64,000 bases of DNA from Parapristionchus giblindavisi (lineage: Eukaryota; Nematoda; Chromadorea; Rhabditida; Diplogasteridae): the NCBI GenBank assembly GCA_943737045.1, contig CALSFV010000483.1:36889-100888 (forward strand). Reading direction: 5' to 3'. The position numbers and the translations under genes are program-made. The notes beneath the pieces are model-generated. The model was not told the origin of the DNA and made no database searches. It saw only the letters and a list, made by a program, of their open reading frames with translations. Shown one piece after another: positions 1 through 10,053 of the stretch; positions within the stretch are counted from its first letter, which is position 1; the number at the start of each line of letters is the position of its first letter.

Positions 1-44
1 TAATCACTTTATCATACAGTTGTTTTTTGCTATTCCTATTATCC

Positions 45-467
45 GTACGCAGTGGAGATTACTTTTACCGCACTAGGGATGCCACCAGATGCTTCTCCCT
101 CTCTCCTGTCTAGGCTGTCTCCCTCCCCCTGCCTCTCCCTACCATTTCCCCCGTTGATTAACTTACTCTCCCTCCCTCTATGCTTCTCCCTCCCTCTAGG
201 CTTTTGTTTTTTGCCTCTCCCTATGCTGTCACAAGTAATTAACTGATATGATTAATGAGGCTGTCAATAAGCTTTATTGATTAACTTCTCCCTCTCTCTA
301 CCCTGTCACTTTCCCTCTCCCTACCCTGTCACTTTCCCTCCCCCTACGCTGTCACTTTCCCTCCCCTACCCTGTCACTTTTTGATTGATGACCTGTCAAA
401 AATGATTAATGACCTGGCGGCATCCTTTGATCTTGGTAGTGCGGTAAAAGAGGCCTCCATTGCGTAC
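45..467. mobile_element. Inverted-repeat element with CT-rich interior
   Basis: Imperfect terminal inverted repeats of about 33 bp are visible: GTACGCAGTGGAG...TTTTACCGCACTA at 45-75 and its complement TAGTGCGGTAAAAG...GCGTAC at about 436-467. The interior is a degenerate tandem of CCCTCTCCCTACCCTGTCACTTT-like blocks. There is no coding potential; the short frame across it is a by-product of the pyrimidine bias. It looks like a small non-autonomous element that has captured or generated a minisatellite. Confidence 0.6.
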
Positions 468-476
468 TATACTACT

Positions 477-2654
477 TCATTTCTATTTTATTAATTTTCA
501 ACCTTCCCCTATCATCCCCTATCTTCCCCTATCTTCCCCTATTAAAAATCAATATATCATTTCTATTTTATTAATTTTCAAACTTCCCCTATCATCCCCT
601 ATCTTCCCCTATCTTAACCTATCTTCCCCTATTAAAAATGAATATATCATTTCTATTTTATTAATTTTCAACCTTCCCGTAACTTCCCCTATCTTTCCCT
701 ATGTTCCCCTATCTTCCCCTATTAAAAATCAATATATCATTTCTATTTTATTAATTTTCAACCTTCCCCTATCATCCCCTATCTTCCCCTATCTTCCCCT
801 ATTAAAAAACAAATATATCATTTCTATTTTATTAATTTTCAACCTTCCCCTATCATCCCCTATCTTCCCCTATCTTCCCCTATTAAAAAACAAATATATC
901 ATTTCTATTTTATTAATTTTCAACCTTCCCCTATCTTCCCCTATCATCCCCTATCTTCACCTATCTTCCCCTATTAAAAATCAATATATCATTTCTATTT
1001 TATTAATTTTCAAACTTCCCCTATCATCCCCTATCTTCCCCTATCCTCCCCTATGTTCCCCTATTAAAAATCAATATATCATTTCTATTTTATTAATTTT
1101 CAACCTTCCCCTATCATCCCCTATCATCCCCTATCTTCCCCTATCTTCCCCTATTAAAAATCAATATATCATTTCTATTTTATTAATTTTCAAACTTCCC
1201 CTATCATCCCCTATCTTCCCCTATCCTCCCCTATCTTCCCCTATTAAAAATCAATATATCATTTCTATTTTATTAATTTTCAAACTTCCCCTATCTTCCC
1301 CTATCATCCCCTATCTTCCCCTATCATCCCCTGTCTTCCCTTATCTTCCCCTATCTTTCCCTATCTTAACCTATGTTCCCCTATTAAAAATCAATATATC
1401 ATTTCTATTTTATTAATTTTCAACCTTCCCCTATCATCCCCTATCTTCCCCTATTAAAAATCAATATATCATTTCTATTTTATTAATTTTCAACCTTCCC
1501 CTATCATCCCCTATCTTCCCCTATTAAAAATCAATATATCATTTCTATTTTATTAATTTTCAAACTTCCCCTATCATCCCCTATCTTCCCCTATCTTAAC
1601 CTATCTTCCCCTATTAAAAATGAATATATCATTTCTATTTTATTAATTTTCAACCTTCCCGTAACTTCCCCTATCTTTCCCTATCTTCCCTATGTTCCCC
1701 TATTAAAAATCAATATATCATTTCTATTTTATTAATTTTCAACCTTCCCCTATCTTCCCCTATCATCCCCTATCTTCCCCTATCATCCCCTATCATCCCC
1801 TGTCTTTCCTTATCTTCCCCTATCTTTCCCTATCTTAACCTATGTTCCCCTATTAAAAATCAATATATCATTTCTATTTTATTAATTTTCAACCTTCCCC
1901 TATCATCCCCTATCATCCCCTATCTTCCCCTATCTTCCCCTATTAAAAATCAATATATCATTTCTATTTTATTAATTTTCAAACTTCCCCTATCATCCCC
2001 TATCTTCCCCTATCCTCCCCTATCTTCCCCTTTTAAAAATCAATATATCATTTCTATTTTATTAATTTTCAAACTTCCCCTATCTTCCCCTATCATCCCC
2101 TATCTTCCCCTATCATCCCCTGTCTTCCCTTATCTTCCCCTATCTTTCCCTATCTTAACCTATGTTCCCCTATTAAAAATCAATATATCATTTCTATTTT
2201 ATTATTTTTCAACCTTCCCCTATCATCCCCTATCTTCCCCTATCTTCCCCTATTAAAAATCAATATATCATTTCTATTTTATTAATTTTCAAACTTCCCC
2301 TATCATCCCCTATCTTCCCCTATCTTAACCTATCTTCCCCTATTAAAAATGAATATATCATTTCTATTTTATTAATTTTCAACCTTCCCGTAACTTCCCC
2401 TATCTTTCCCTATGTTCCCATATCTTCCCCTATCTTCCCTTATTAAAAATCAATATATCATTTCTATTTTATTAATTTTCAACCTTCCCCTATCATCCCC
2501 TATCATCCCCTATCTTCCCCTATTAAAAATCAATATATCATTTCTATTTTATTAATTTTCAAACTTCCCCTATCATACCCTATCTTCCCCTATCTTCCCC
2601 TATCTTCACCTATCTTCCCCTATCATCCCCTATCTTCCCCTATCTTCCCCTATT
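477..2654. repeat. Composite C-rich satellite array
   Basis: About 23 repeats are visible. Each has a constant AT-rich core (AATATATCATTTCTATTTTA then TTAATTTTCAA) followed by a variable number of 10-bp sub-repeats CCCCTATCTT or CCCCTATCAT, giving unit lengths from roughly 60 to 160 bp. The complementary strand carries GGGG every 10 bp. A 318-codon open frame runs through the array only because the unit lacks stops in one frame, so it is not annotated as a gene. Confidence 0.93.
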
Positions 2655-2691
2655 AAACAAATTTAATTAACTTTATCTCGGCAAAAACAAA

Positions 2692-3700
2692 TCAATCAAA
2701 GTAAGCGCCGTCTGCGTCGACACACTTCCTCCAAACTTCGGGTAGCTTGTGGATACTGTGCTCCCAGAAGGACTTCTGCTAGGAGGCAAAGTAGTTGGTC
2801 AGCCAGATTTCGACATCTCGCTGATTATTGAATTGTACTCCCCCGAGAGCGCAATGCATATCGAAAAATAAGCGGTAATCGCTAGGAGCCAAGTCGGGCG
2901 AATAGGACGGCTGGGGGACGACGTGCCAGCCAAGGTCCAACAGGGCCTTTTTGATCGTCATTGCCTTATGGGGTCGGGCATTGTCGTGGTGGAAGTGAAT
3001 CCGGTCGAGCAGCCAGGGAACGGAGGGGTCCTTGGACTTCACGGTCTGTAGTTGGCGAGAGTATACCGCGACCATAATAGCCGACTCCTGAAGGAGCAGC
3101 TCCCAATGCAGCAAACCGCCTCTGCCCCACCATTCAGATTTCATGATCTTTTTCTGGTGAAGTTCGGATTTTGCGATGAAATTGGGCTGCTCAGCTCGAT
3201 CGATCCACTGAGCCCGGAGGACTACGTTGTCGTAAGGGATCCACTTTTCATCTCCAGTCATGATCCCGTCGATCCAAGCCGTTGTACGAGCGTACGAAAT
3301 TAGATTCAGACACGGGTTCGCACGGTTTCACTTCTGCTTGTCCGACAGTCGGAGGGGTAACCATCGACCCAAATTCTGGACCTTGCCAAGATCCTGTAGG
3401 CAACCAACGATGGTGGGTTGGCTTACCCTAAGACTCGTCGCCTTATCACGGGTGGTAGCATAGGGGTCCGCTTGGACGTGATGCTCCAGCACGTCCAAGT
3501 CCAGCTCGGGGGCCGTCCGGATCTTTGACGTCGTACTCTCTTCTTCGAAGCGTTTGAGCCAATGTTACACAGTGCGCGTACTAGGGGCCTTAGTGTTGTA
3601 TACTACCGCCATGCGGATGTGGACATCGGGTGGTTTGAGCTCGAATAGGAAGAAAACAACATGACGTGTCACATGTCCAGAAAACTGGGAACGAATTGAA
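2692..3700 (-). pseudogene. Mariner-family transposase, inactivated
   Basis: The minus-strand frame reads as a mariner transposase. An N-terminal helix-turn-helix part (HIRMAVVYNTKAPSTRTV, then HWLKRFEEE) lies around 3540-3630. The catalytic domain carries the family motifs TGDEKW, HHDNARPH and YSPDLAPSDYRLF, and the spacing of the last two fits D,D34D. The frame is continuous but interrupted by three stop codons: TAA at the TV*HW position, TGA after SDKQK, and TAG after NYFAS. The expected C-terminal residues (VWRKCVDADGAYFD) follow in frame and end at 2692. Clear terminal inverted repeats were not found; the left end abuts the satellite. It is a dead copy of a known family. Confidence 0.9.
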
Positions 3701-3872
3701 GAGGCGTTTCAGCTACTAGACTCGACGTACGCATAATTCACTAGTACACTCAAAGAGTAGTAGTAGTGACTTATTTAGTGCCAGTACGGACGGATCAATT
3801 GATAACGTACGGCTGAGCAGTGATGGCACAAACATACCCCTCCAAAATGCGACAAGACTTATGACTCAACCT

Positions 3873-4287
3873 AATATTATATGTACATTTGCCAATTCTT
3901 AATAAAGTTATTCGCTACATTATTCAATCCATCATGTCTCTGCATTATTCATGATATATTGTTCATGTTGAGATGAAACATATTGAAAATCATTTTAAAA
4001 AAAAGATCAATGATAAATAGGAACTTTTCCAACAAGTTTATTCCCTAAATCACAAGAATTTAGTATATTGGTTTCGGTTGAATATTAAGGAGTTGTTTGA
4101 TATGATATGTACATTTGCCAATTCTTAATAAAGTTATTCGCTACATTATTCAATCCATCATGTCTCTGCATTATTCATGATACATTGTTCATGTTGAGAT
4201 GAAACATATTTAAAATCATTTAAAAAAAAAGATCAATGATAAATAGGAACTTTTCCAACAAGTTTATTGAATATCATTTTTTTTAAA
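3873..4287 (+). repeat. Tandem 225-bp repeat units
   Basis: Two units are present. Landmarks are ACATTTGCCAATTCTTAATA, CCATCATGTCTCTGCATTAT, GATCAATGATAAATAGGAAC and TATTGGTTTCGGTTGAATAT. A longer array of the same unit is at 12461-13584, isolated fragments sit at 5945-6020, 15243-15316 and 6490-6535, and an inverted diverged piece lies at 29205-29300. Confidence 0.9.
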
Positions 4288-5685
4288 TAGGTAGCAGCCT
4301 CTCTTCGGAGAGGGCTGTCACTTCCGGAGTGCCACAAGGGTCGGTTTTGGGTCCTCTCCTATTTTTGATTTACATTTCTGACTTGCCCATAGTAACCAAA
4401 AATCTGCCATTAGTAGGTCTTCGTCTTTTTGCTGATGATATCAAACTGTTTTCCACTTTTGATCCGTCCTCTCCATCATCTTCCCATGAACAAGTTTCAC
4501 AAGGGTTATCTAACATAGTTAGTTACTGCTCAAACTGGCAGCTTTCAGTGGCACACAAAAAGTGCACTGTTCTTTACTTATGGCGCACTAAAAAATAGTG
4601 GAAAACGGAAAATGGCGACTTTCCGGGGTCTAAAAAAGTACACTGGAAAACCGAAAATGGAAACTCGAAAATTGAATTCGCGGGCGCGAATAAGGCGCGG
4701 GAATTCAAATTCTGACTTTCGAACTGCGATTTTCTGCGGTTATAAAACTTAAATAAAGCCGAAATTTCATTTTTCGAACTTAATGAAGCGTATGAACTTG
4801 AATTCCTACTTAACATCCTTTTTAAACCGCAAAAAACCGCAGTTGCAAAGCCAGAATTTGAATTCCCGCACCTTTTTTCGCTCCCGCGAATTCAAATTTT
4901 CGAGTTTCCATGTGCTTTTTTAGACCCTGGAAAGTCGCCATTTTCCGTTTTCCACTATTTTTAGTGCGCCATTAGGCAAAAACAATCCTCGTCTTCCCTA
5001 CACTATTTCGTCTACAATTCTTCCTTTCTCTGAATCCACTCGTGACCTCGGAGTCTATTTAGACCCCAATCTTGATTTTAAGTCCCATATCGATATAACT
5101 TGTAAGAAGGCTTTATCACTTGTTTATATTCTATTCAGATCTTTAAATTGTACCAAATCACAAATATACATTAGAGTTTTTAAATGTTATATCCTGCCCA
5201 TTCTTGAATATGCTAGTCCTGTCTGGTCCCCCTCTAGTAAAGGTCTCGTTCGTCAGTTAGAAAAAGTCAATCATACGTTTACTCGGTTGTTATACTTTCG
5301 TTGTCACTCTCCCTCTGTATTTCCTCCTCCATCCTTTGATTGTAGACTTTCACTTTTCTCCCTTCATTCTCTATATCATCGTAGACTTATCATTGACATT
5401 GTAATGAGCTTAAAAATTCTTCATTGTGATATCTCTCTTCCTGCCAGTCACTTCTATACATTCAAACCCACTCATGGTCGTTTATCCACTTTCTCCTTTC
5501 ATATCCCTCTTTGTAGACGAGAAAACATGCGTTCATCATTTGCACTTAGAACATCCCGTTTCCTGACCAAACTACATTGTATTATCGATCCATCCCAATC
5601 TATACCCATAATAAAAGCTAAACTTTTATCCTCCCCTCCCCAAGCCTTGTTTCTCAAACTAGGCCTCCCATCCTTCGACTTGTAA
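4288..5685 (+). pseudogene. 5'-truncated non-LTR retrotransposon RT (CR1/jockey-like), copy 1
   Basis: The frame begins inside the reverse transcriptase at GVPQGSVLGPLLFLIYISDL and continues through the catalytic box LFADDIKLF. It is interrupted at 4581 by a MITE and resumes in the same frame after it (LGKNNPRLP, YLDPNLDFKSHID, ILEYASPVWSPS), ending FDL at a TAA. Removing the element together with one TTA copy restores the frame across the junction. The endonuclease and the first half of the RT are missing, as is usual for 5'-truncated LINE copies. An AT-rich 3' tail made of AATTAAATAA-like repeats runs to about 5948. The clade assignment is from motif style only. Confidence 0.85.
4581..4971. 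mobile_element. 391-bp palindromic MITE with TTA target duplication, copy 1
   Basis: The termini TGGCGCACTAAAAA and TTTTTAGTGCGCCA are the outer edge of arms over 100 bp long, including AGTGGAAAACGGAAAATGGC and its complement. Flanking TTA at 4578-4580 and 4972-4974 is a 3-bp target duplication, as in PIF/Harbinger-type elements. It is inserted inside the LINE reading frame. No tRNA-like sequence was seen in it. Confidence 0.9.
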
Positions 5686-6020
5686 GGATTCTCCTGTTTT
5701 TGTCCTTCGTGTTCATGTCAGTCTGTCTCTACTGACACAAAGCGGTCCTCTTCCCGCTTGGGCCTCATCCACCCTAATATAGATCTATCCCATAATGATC
5801 TTTGAACACAGAAGCGACTATACACAGTGAGCTCCTTCCTTCCCTCTCTTCGCCCCTCTATTCGACCCACTATAATTCACGCTATTTATTTATCACTTGC
5901 TGTCACATTTAATTAATGTAAGATAAATTAAATTAAATAAATTAAATTGATCAATCATAAATAGGAACTTTTCCAACAAGTTTATTCTGAAATCACAAGA
6001 ATTTAGTATATTGGTTTCAG
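5686..6020. other. LINE 3' region and fragment of the 225-bp unit
   Basis: This holds the untranslated tail of the upstream LINE fragment, ending in ATTAAATAAATTAAATTGA, followed by a 75-bp piece of the 225-bp unit directly abutting the RTE fragment. No gene is visible. Confidence 0.7.
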
Positions 6021-6490
6021 TTGAATCTGAATACAAAGAAAACAGAGTTCATTGGGTATGAGTGCAGTCCTAAGATAATGACCGATGTGGACGGAGAAGT
6101 GATAAAGAGAGTAGACCACTTTAAGTATCTGGGATCAGTGATAGCGACAGAAGGTGATGCACAACGGGATATCGATAATAGAGTGAAGTGTGCTTGGAGT
6201 AAGTGGAAAGCTTGCAGTGGAGTATTAAGAGATAGGAGAGTAGCGATTCGAGTGAAGGGCAAAGTGTATAAGACTGTGATTAGACCAGCTCTGATGTATG
6301 GAAGTGAGACATGGCCGATGACGGATAGACAAGAAGCAAAGTTGATGTGTACTGAGATGAGGATGATGAGATGGGCATGTGGAGTTACCCTGTCTGATAG
6401 AATAAAAAATGAAGTGCTTAGAGGAAGCCCATACCATCCCCTTGCTTTCTTATACAGGAAAATAAATTATTTGATTTGATTTGATTTGAA
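6021..6490 (+). pseudogene. RTE-type LINE C-terminal fragment, copy 1 (deleted)
   Basis: The frame begins NTKKTEFIGYECSPKIMTDV and contains the region downstream of the RT typical of RTE-clade proteins: HFKYLGSVI, DIDNRVKCAWSKWKACSGVL, KGKVYKTVIRPALMYGSETW and MRMMRWACG. At 6424 the coding sequence jumps directly to the 3' untranslated tail (AGCCCATACCATCCCC, then TTTGATTTGATTTGATTTG). About 900 bp still present in copy 2 is missing, with a short GAA-type microhomology at the junction. Confidence 0.85.
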
Positions 6491-6535
6491 TATTAAGAAC
6501 TTGTTTGATTTGATATGTACATTTGCCAATTCTTA

Positions 6536-6860
6536 AAGGTGGACTCCCGCTAATATCTTCGTGAACAAACTGTGAAGACAGAAAGTTAGCAAAAGTCATT
6601 CTACAAACCGTACACTATTTTTTTATGCTAATTCAGCTTATTGATCGCTAGAATAGTGAATGAATCATGCTTGCAATCGCAGGCAACAGCGCGCTTTTTG
6701 AAAATAGGAAAATTCGGCAATAGGATTCGAACCCGCGAGCATCTAGTCTGAAGTGTGCTAAAGGATAGATGAGTGGTTACTCTATCTTCTTGAATGTCAC
6801 TTTACACTTGAATAAGCGATATACAAGAGATTTACATGAATATTCGCTGGACCCCACCTT
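6536..6860. mobile_element. MITE with tRNA-like segment, copy 1
   Basis: Terminal repeats AAGGTGGACTCCCGC and GCTGGACCCCACCTT are flanked by TA. On the minus strand, 6720-6745 reads GCGGGTTCGAATCCTATTGC, a perfect Pol III B box (GGTTCGAATCC) in a tRNA T-arm-like context. A D-arm-like stretch lies about 50 bp upstream but is poorly conserved. The same 325-bp element sits at 16733-17057, and diverged relatives are near 32320-32530 and 33690-33880. Confidence 0.75.
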
Positions 6861-9112
6861 TAAAGTTATTTAAAAAATGTTGCTTTTTAAATGGTGATGG
6901 TGCGCTGTACTGTATATTGTTCTCTAAACTATATACTTTTGCTTCTAATAGTAGTGCACGCTATTTTACTAATAATTCTAATTATTAACTGACCAATTTC
7001 TGTATATACCTGAGCAATGCTGTTATTGATTTTTAATGATTAATGATTACGGTATTCCCACCCCGACTGGGATCATGAACTGAAACGCCTATATTCATCT
7101 TTGTATCTCATATTTCAACTGGTTTTGATCTTTTCTTGTACCATAATCTCTGATCTTTCGTTTGTTTTTATTGAGTGTATTTTGAGCTATTTTCTGATTA
7201 CTTTAGCTCTTTAATATAAACATTGTTGTAACGACGACTGAATCCCGTTGTGAATGAAGATGCACTCCTTCACCAATGATAGAATCAATCCAAAATCGAC
7301 AAATTCGGATGGGAAACCTCGAGGCATTGAACATGCAAAATATTTTGCTAAATATTTCACATAAATAATAAAGAACTGTAAATAGTTTCACGTAAAATTG
7401 ACATCGATTGAATGATTAATTTGTTCTCATAATCAAATTTTATAGTCTATTAATTCTGGTCGTGAGGATAAATTAAGTATCGAAAGAACTGAGTAATCTT
7501 TACTTTGTATGTAGATGATTAATATTTGCGTGAGAAATGAGACAAAAAAATAAAATTTTAATTAATTTGGTTATTGCATATATACTGTATGCAAAATTGA
7601 GCTTTGAAAAAAATAATTACCATTTTTTAATGTTTCTTTGATAAGTTACTCTCATTTCGTTCGTTATATACCATTTCTAAGCAAGCGGGCAAGCAATTTG
7701 ATGATACCCTCTGGATACTGTAAGATGAGAAGTTATGCAGTTGTAGATATTTATTGAGTTTTATGGGAATTATCGAAAATTACTTCATTTTGCGTTGGCA
7801 TGAAATAATCTTCTTTATATCAAAGAGCTACAGTAATCAGTAAGTACTGTAACATGATACATTAAAATTAGCTCGTGGTCTTATATGATCTTTGACCTTC
7901 GGATTAACGAACCTTTAATATGATCTTTGATCTTTAAAATATTGAGATTATTGCATACTTGGATTGATATTGGCATACTCGTTCACTCCTGCAGAGGTCG
8001 TTATGTGATCGTGAACTGAACAGCGATGATGATGAGGAGTGTTGAAGTGATTACGGTATATTGTGCATACTGTACTTTGTTTTCTAATCGATATTCTCTT
8101 GCTTAGTGGTAAAATGGTAATAGTAGTGCGCGCTATTTTACTAATAATTCTAATTATTAACTGGCCAATTTTTGCACAAACCGTATCAGTGTTGTTATTG
8201 ATTTTAATGACTAACGATAGTACCACCCCCAACTGGTATACGACTATATTTCATCTTCATACTCATTTATATATCTCACATGTAAATTGGTTTTGAATTG
8301 TTTTTGTACCAGAACCTCTGATCTTTTGTTTGTTTCTATTGATTGTACACTATTTACTGATTACTGTAACTCTTTAATATAAAGATTTACTAGAAGAATA
8401 TCGTTATGTGTCTGACAATCACCGCATCCTACCGTAGTCCCGTTTTCTACTCTTTTTCTATTGTTTTGGTAGAATTTTCAGTTGCAAGTAATAGTAATAC
8501 TATGGTAATGTGATAATGAAGGATGGTTGAATATGATACACAAAGAGACAAATCTCTATAGAATTGATTCTAAGATAGGAAGCGACTCCCTGTCAATGCT
8601 AGATCAGTGATAGAGCGGACAGACCACGAGATTAGATCGATGGGTAGAGACGCAGAGAGTCATCGCGCGCGCAGAACCCCATATGCAACCACTATTGAGA
8701 CGGGTGGCAGGCGGGTATAACTACACGAAATGAGAAAAAAATGAAAATTAATTTTTTTATTGCATTTATATTTATTAATTGTAAATAATTTTTACCATTT
8801 CATAAGATACTTTCCGTATTTTGTGAAATGGGAAAAATTGAAAATTAAAATTTAATTAATTTTGTAATTGCATAAATGATAATTTATTCGCAATAAATGA
8901 TTTTTGAGAAAGCAATTTGATAGAACCCTCTGGCTAATGTAAGATGAGAAGTTATGCAGTTGTATAATAGATATTTATTGAATTTTATGGGAGTTATCGA
9001 CATATATCTTGCATACAATTATCTTCTTTTTGTATTAATAAGTTTAAAATTTCCTATATAGCCAAATTATTTTATTTCGTCAATTGCCGATATTTCCGCT
9101 TGTCAGACACGT
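6861..9112. other. AT-rich non-coding part of duplication copy 1
   Basis: No gene can be supported. Two internally related blocks (about 6895-7420 and 8035-8400) share phrases such as TAATAGTAGTGC, CTAATAATTCTAATTATTAA and TGTACCA...CCTCTGATCTTT, so the stretch is itself partly built from an old repeat. A similar pair is at 7710-7760 and 8930-9000. The empty LTR target ATTAA is at 7415-7419. Confidence 0.7.
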
Positions 9113-9335
9113 CTCTGGTATTTCAAAACTTAAAGCTACTTAAAATACGTCACTGTCGTAAAGTCTACTATAAGTCTACTTCAAGTGAGTGAGGTCACTT
9201 TTCACTTTGAGTAGACCTATGTCTCACTTTAAGTAGACTTGCTTAGTGACGTCATACTTTCAGTGGTATTACGTTTCACTTGAAGTCTACTTAAAGTTAA
9301 AGTGTAAGTATACTTTTAGTTTTGAAATACCAGAG
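9113..9335. mobile_element. 223-bp MITE rich in AAGTCTACTT motifs
   Basis: Perfect ends CTCTGGTATTTCAAAACT (9113) and AGTTTTGAAATACCAGAG (to 9335) enclose several copies of AAGTAGACTT and its complement. In duplication copy 2 only the first 20 bases of this element remain before a TTAA junction at 23611. Confidence 0.85.
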
Positions 9336-10053
9336 GTACTGCTCATGTCACACGTGAAAACACAGACCAAAATAGAATACATTTCAAAATGTACTAAATA
9401 GTTCATAATTCATGAATCGTTCATACTTGCATAGGAAAAGCGCGAAGTAAGTGAATCAAAAAATGACAAAAGATATTTAAATACACTTGGGCCGACTTAT
9501 CAATCCACTAGGCTATGGGATTATGTGAAACGTTAACGGTTTAGTATATATTTTCTTGAGCTTCGAATATGTATCGATGTATGGCTCCGCCCCTTTTTGG
9601 TGGACCCTATGCATATACTGATTTTGACTCCGCCTATTTAACTTCGCGGGCTTGGACACCAGATACGAACATGAACACACCCCAAAATCTTTATCAATTC
9701 TAGAAAGAAGTCTGCCAGATGTCGCATCTTCAGAAATAGTCCTGCGAAATCCGTTCTTCTTGAGTAGTAGATGATCCCTGATAGTGGAGACATCCTTCTG
9801 ATCACGTCATCAACGACGAGTACGAAAAGACCTGAATGTGAAGTTTTAATGGATTTAACGATTAGGACAATCCACTAAAACAACAAAGTACCTTGGATAG
9901 TAGCAGAAGAAACGTCCGTTCTTCCGTAGATGATCCATGATGATGATCTGCTGCTGATGTCATCAACAACGAGTGCGAGAAGGCGATTCGAAGACCACGG
10001 TATCTGGCTATGAAATGGATATGAAATGAAGTAAATGAATATCTAAACTATTA
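9336..10053. other. Non-coding DNA with weak internal repeats
   Basis: No gene is visible. Two related stretches (about 9750-9830 and 9910-9990) share CCGTTCTTC, GTAGATGATCC and CATCAACRACGAGT. Confidence 0.6.

Larger units (their letters stand above)
3875..9134 (+). repeat. 5.26-kb direct duplication, copy 1
   Basis: This stretch reappears in the same orientation at about 13172-23613. Shared content in order: 225-bp tandem units, LINE RT fragment with MITE, RTE tail, tRNA-like MITE, then non-coding DNA up to TTTCAAAACTTAAA. Only scattered point differences are seen (for example CACTTC at about 5451 against CATTTC in the other copy), so the duplication is recent. This copy lacks about 900 bp that copy 2 has at 6424 and lacks the LTR retrotransposon (empty site ATTAA at 7415-7419). 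Confidence 0.93.

Noticed and set aside
1..460. Telomere or subtelomere at the left edge
   Set aside because: No TTAGGC-type repeat is present; the CCCTCTCCCTACCCTGTCACTTT blocks are bounded by inverted repeats.
460..1416. 318-codon open frame with repeated LPLSSPIFPY pattern
   Set aside because: It is entirely within the decamer satellite; the pattern is a direct reading of CCCCTATCTT units and the frame breaks where unit number changes.
2779..3261. Intact 160-residue gene
   Set aside because: It is the middle of a mariner transposase frame; in-frame stops on both sides separate it from recognisable N- and C-terminal parts.
4574..4816. 80-codon minus frame over the 391-bp MITE (and its duplicate at 13870-14112)
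   Set aside because: Lies across the arms of a palindromic element; no family resemblance.
7948..8296. Overlapping 94- and 77-codon frames on both strands, repeated at 22429-22777
   Set aside because: Conserved only because the DNA is duplicated; AT-rich and without codon structure or recognisable domains.
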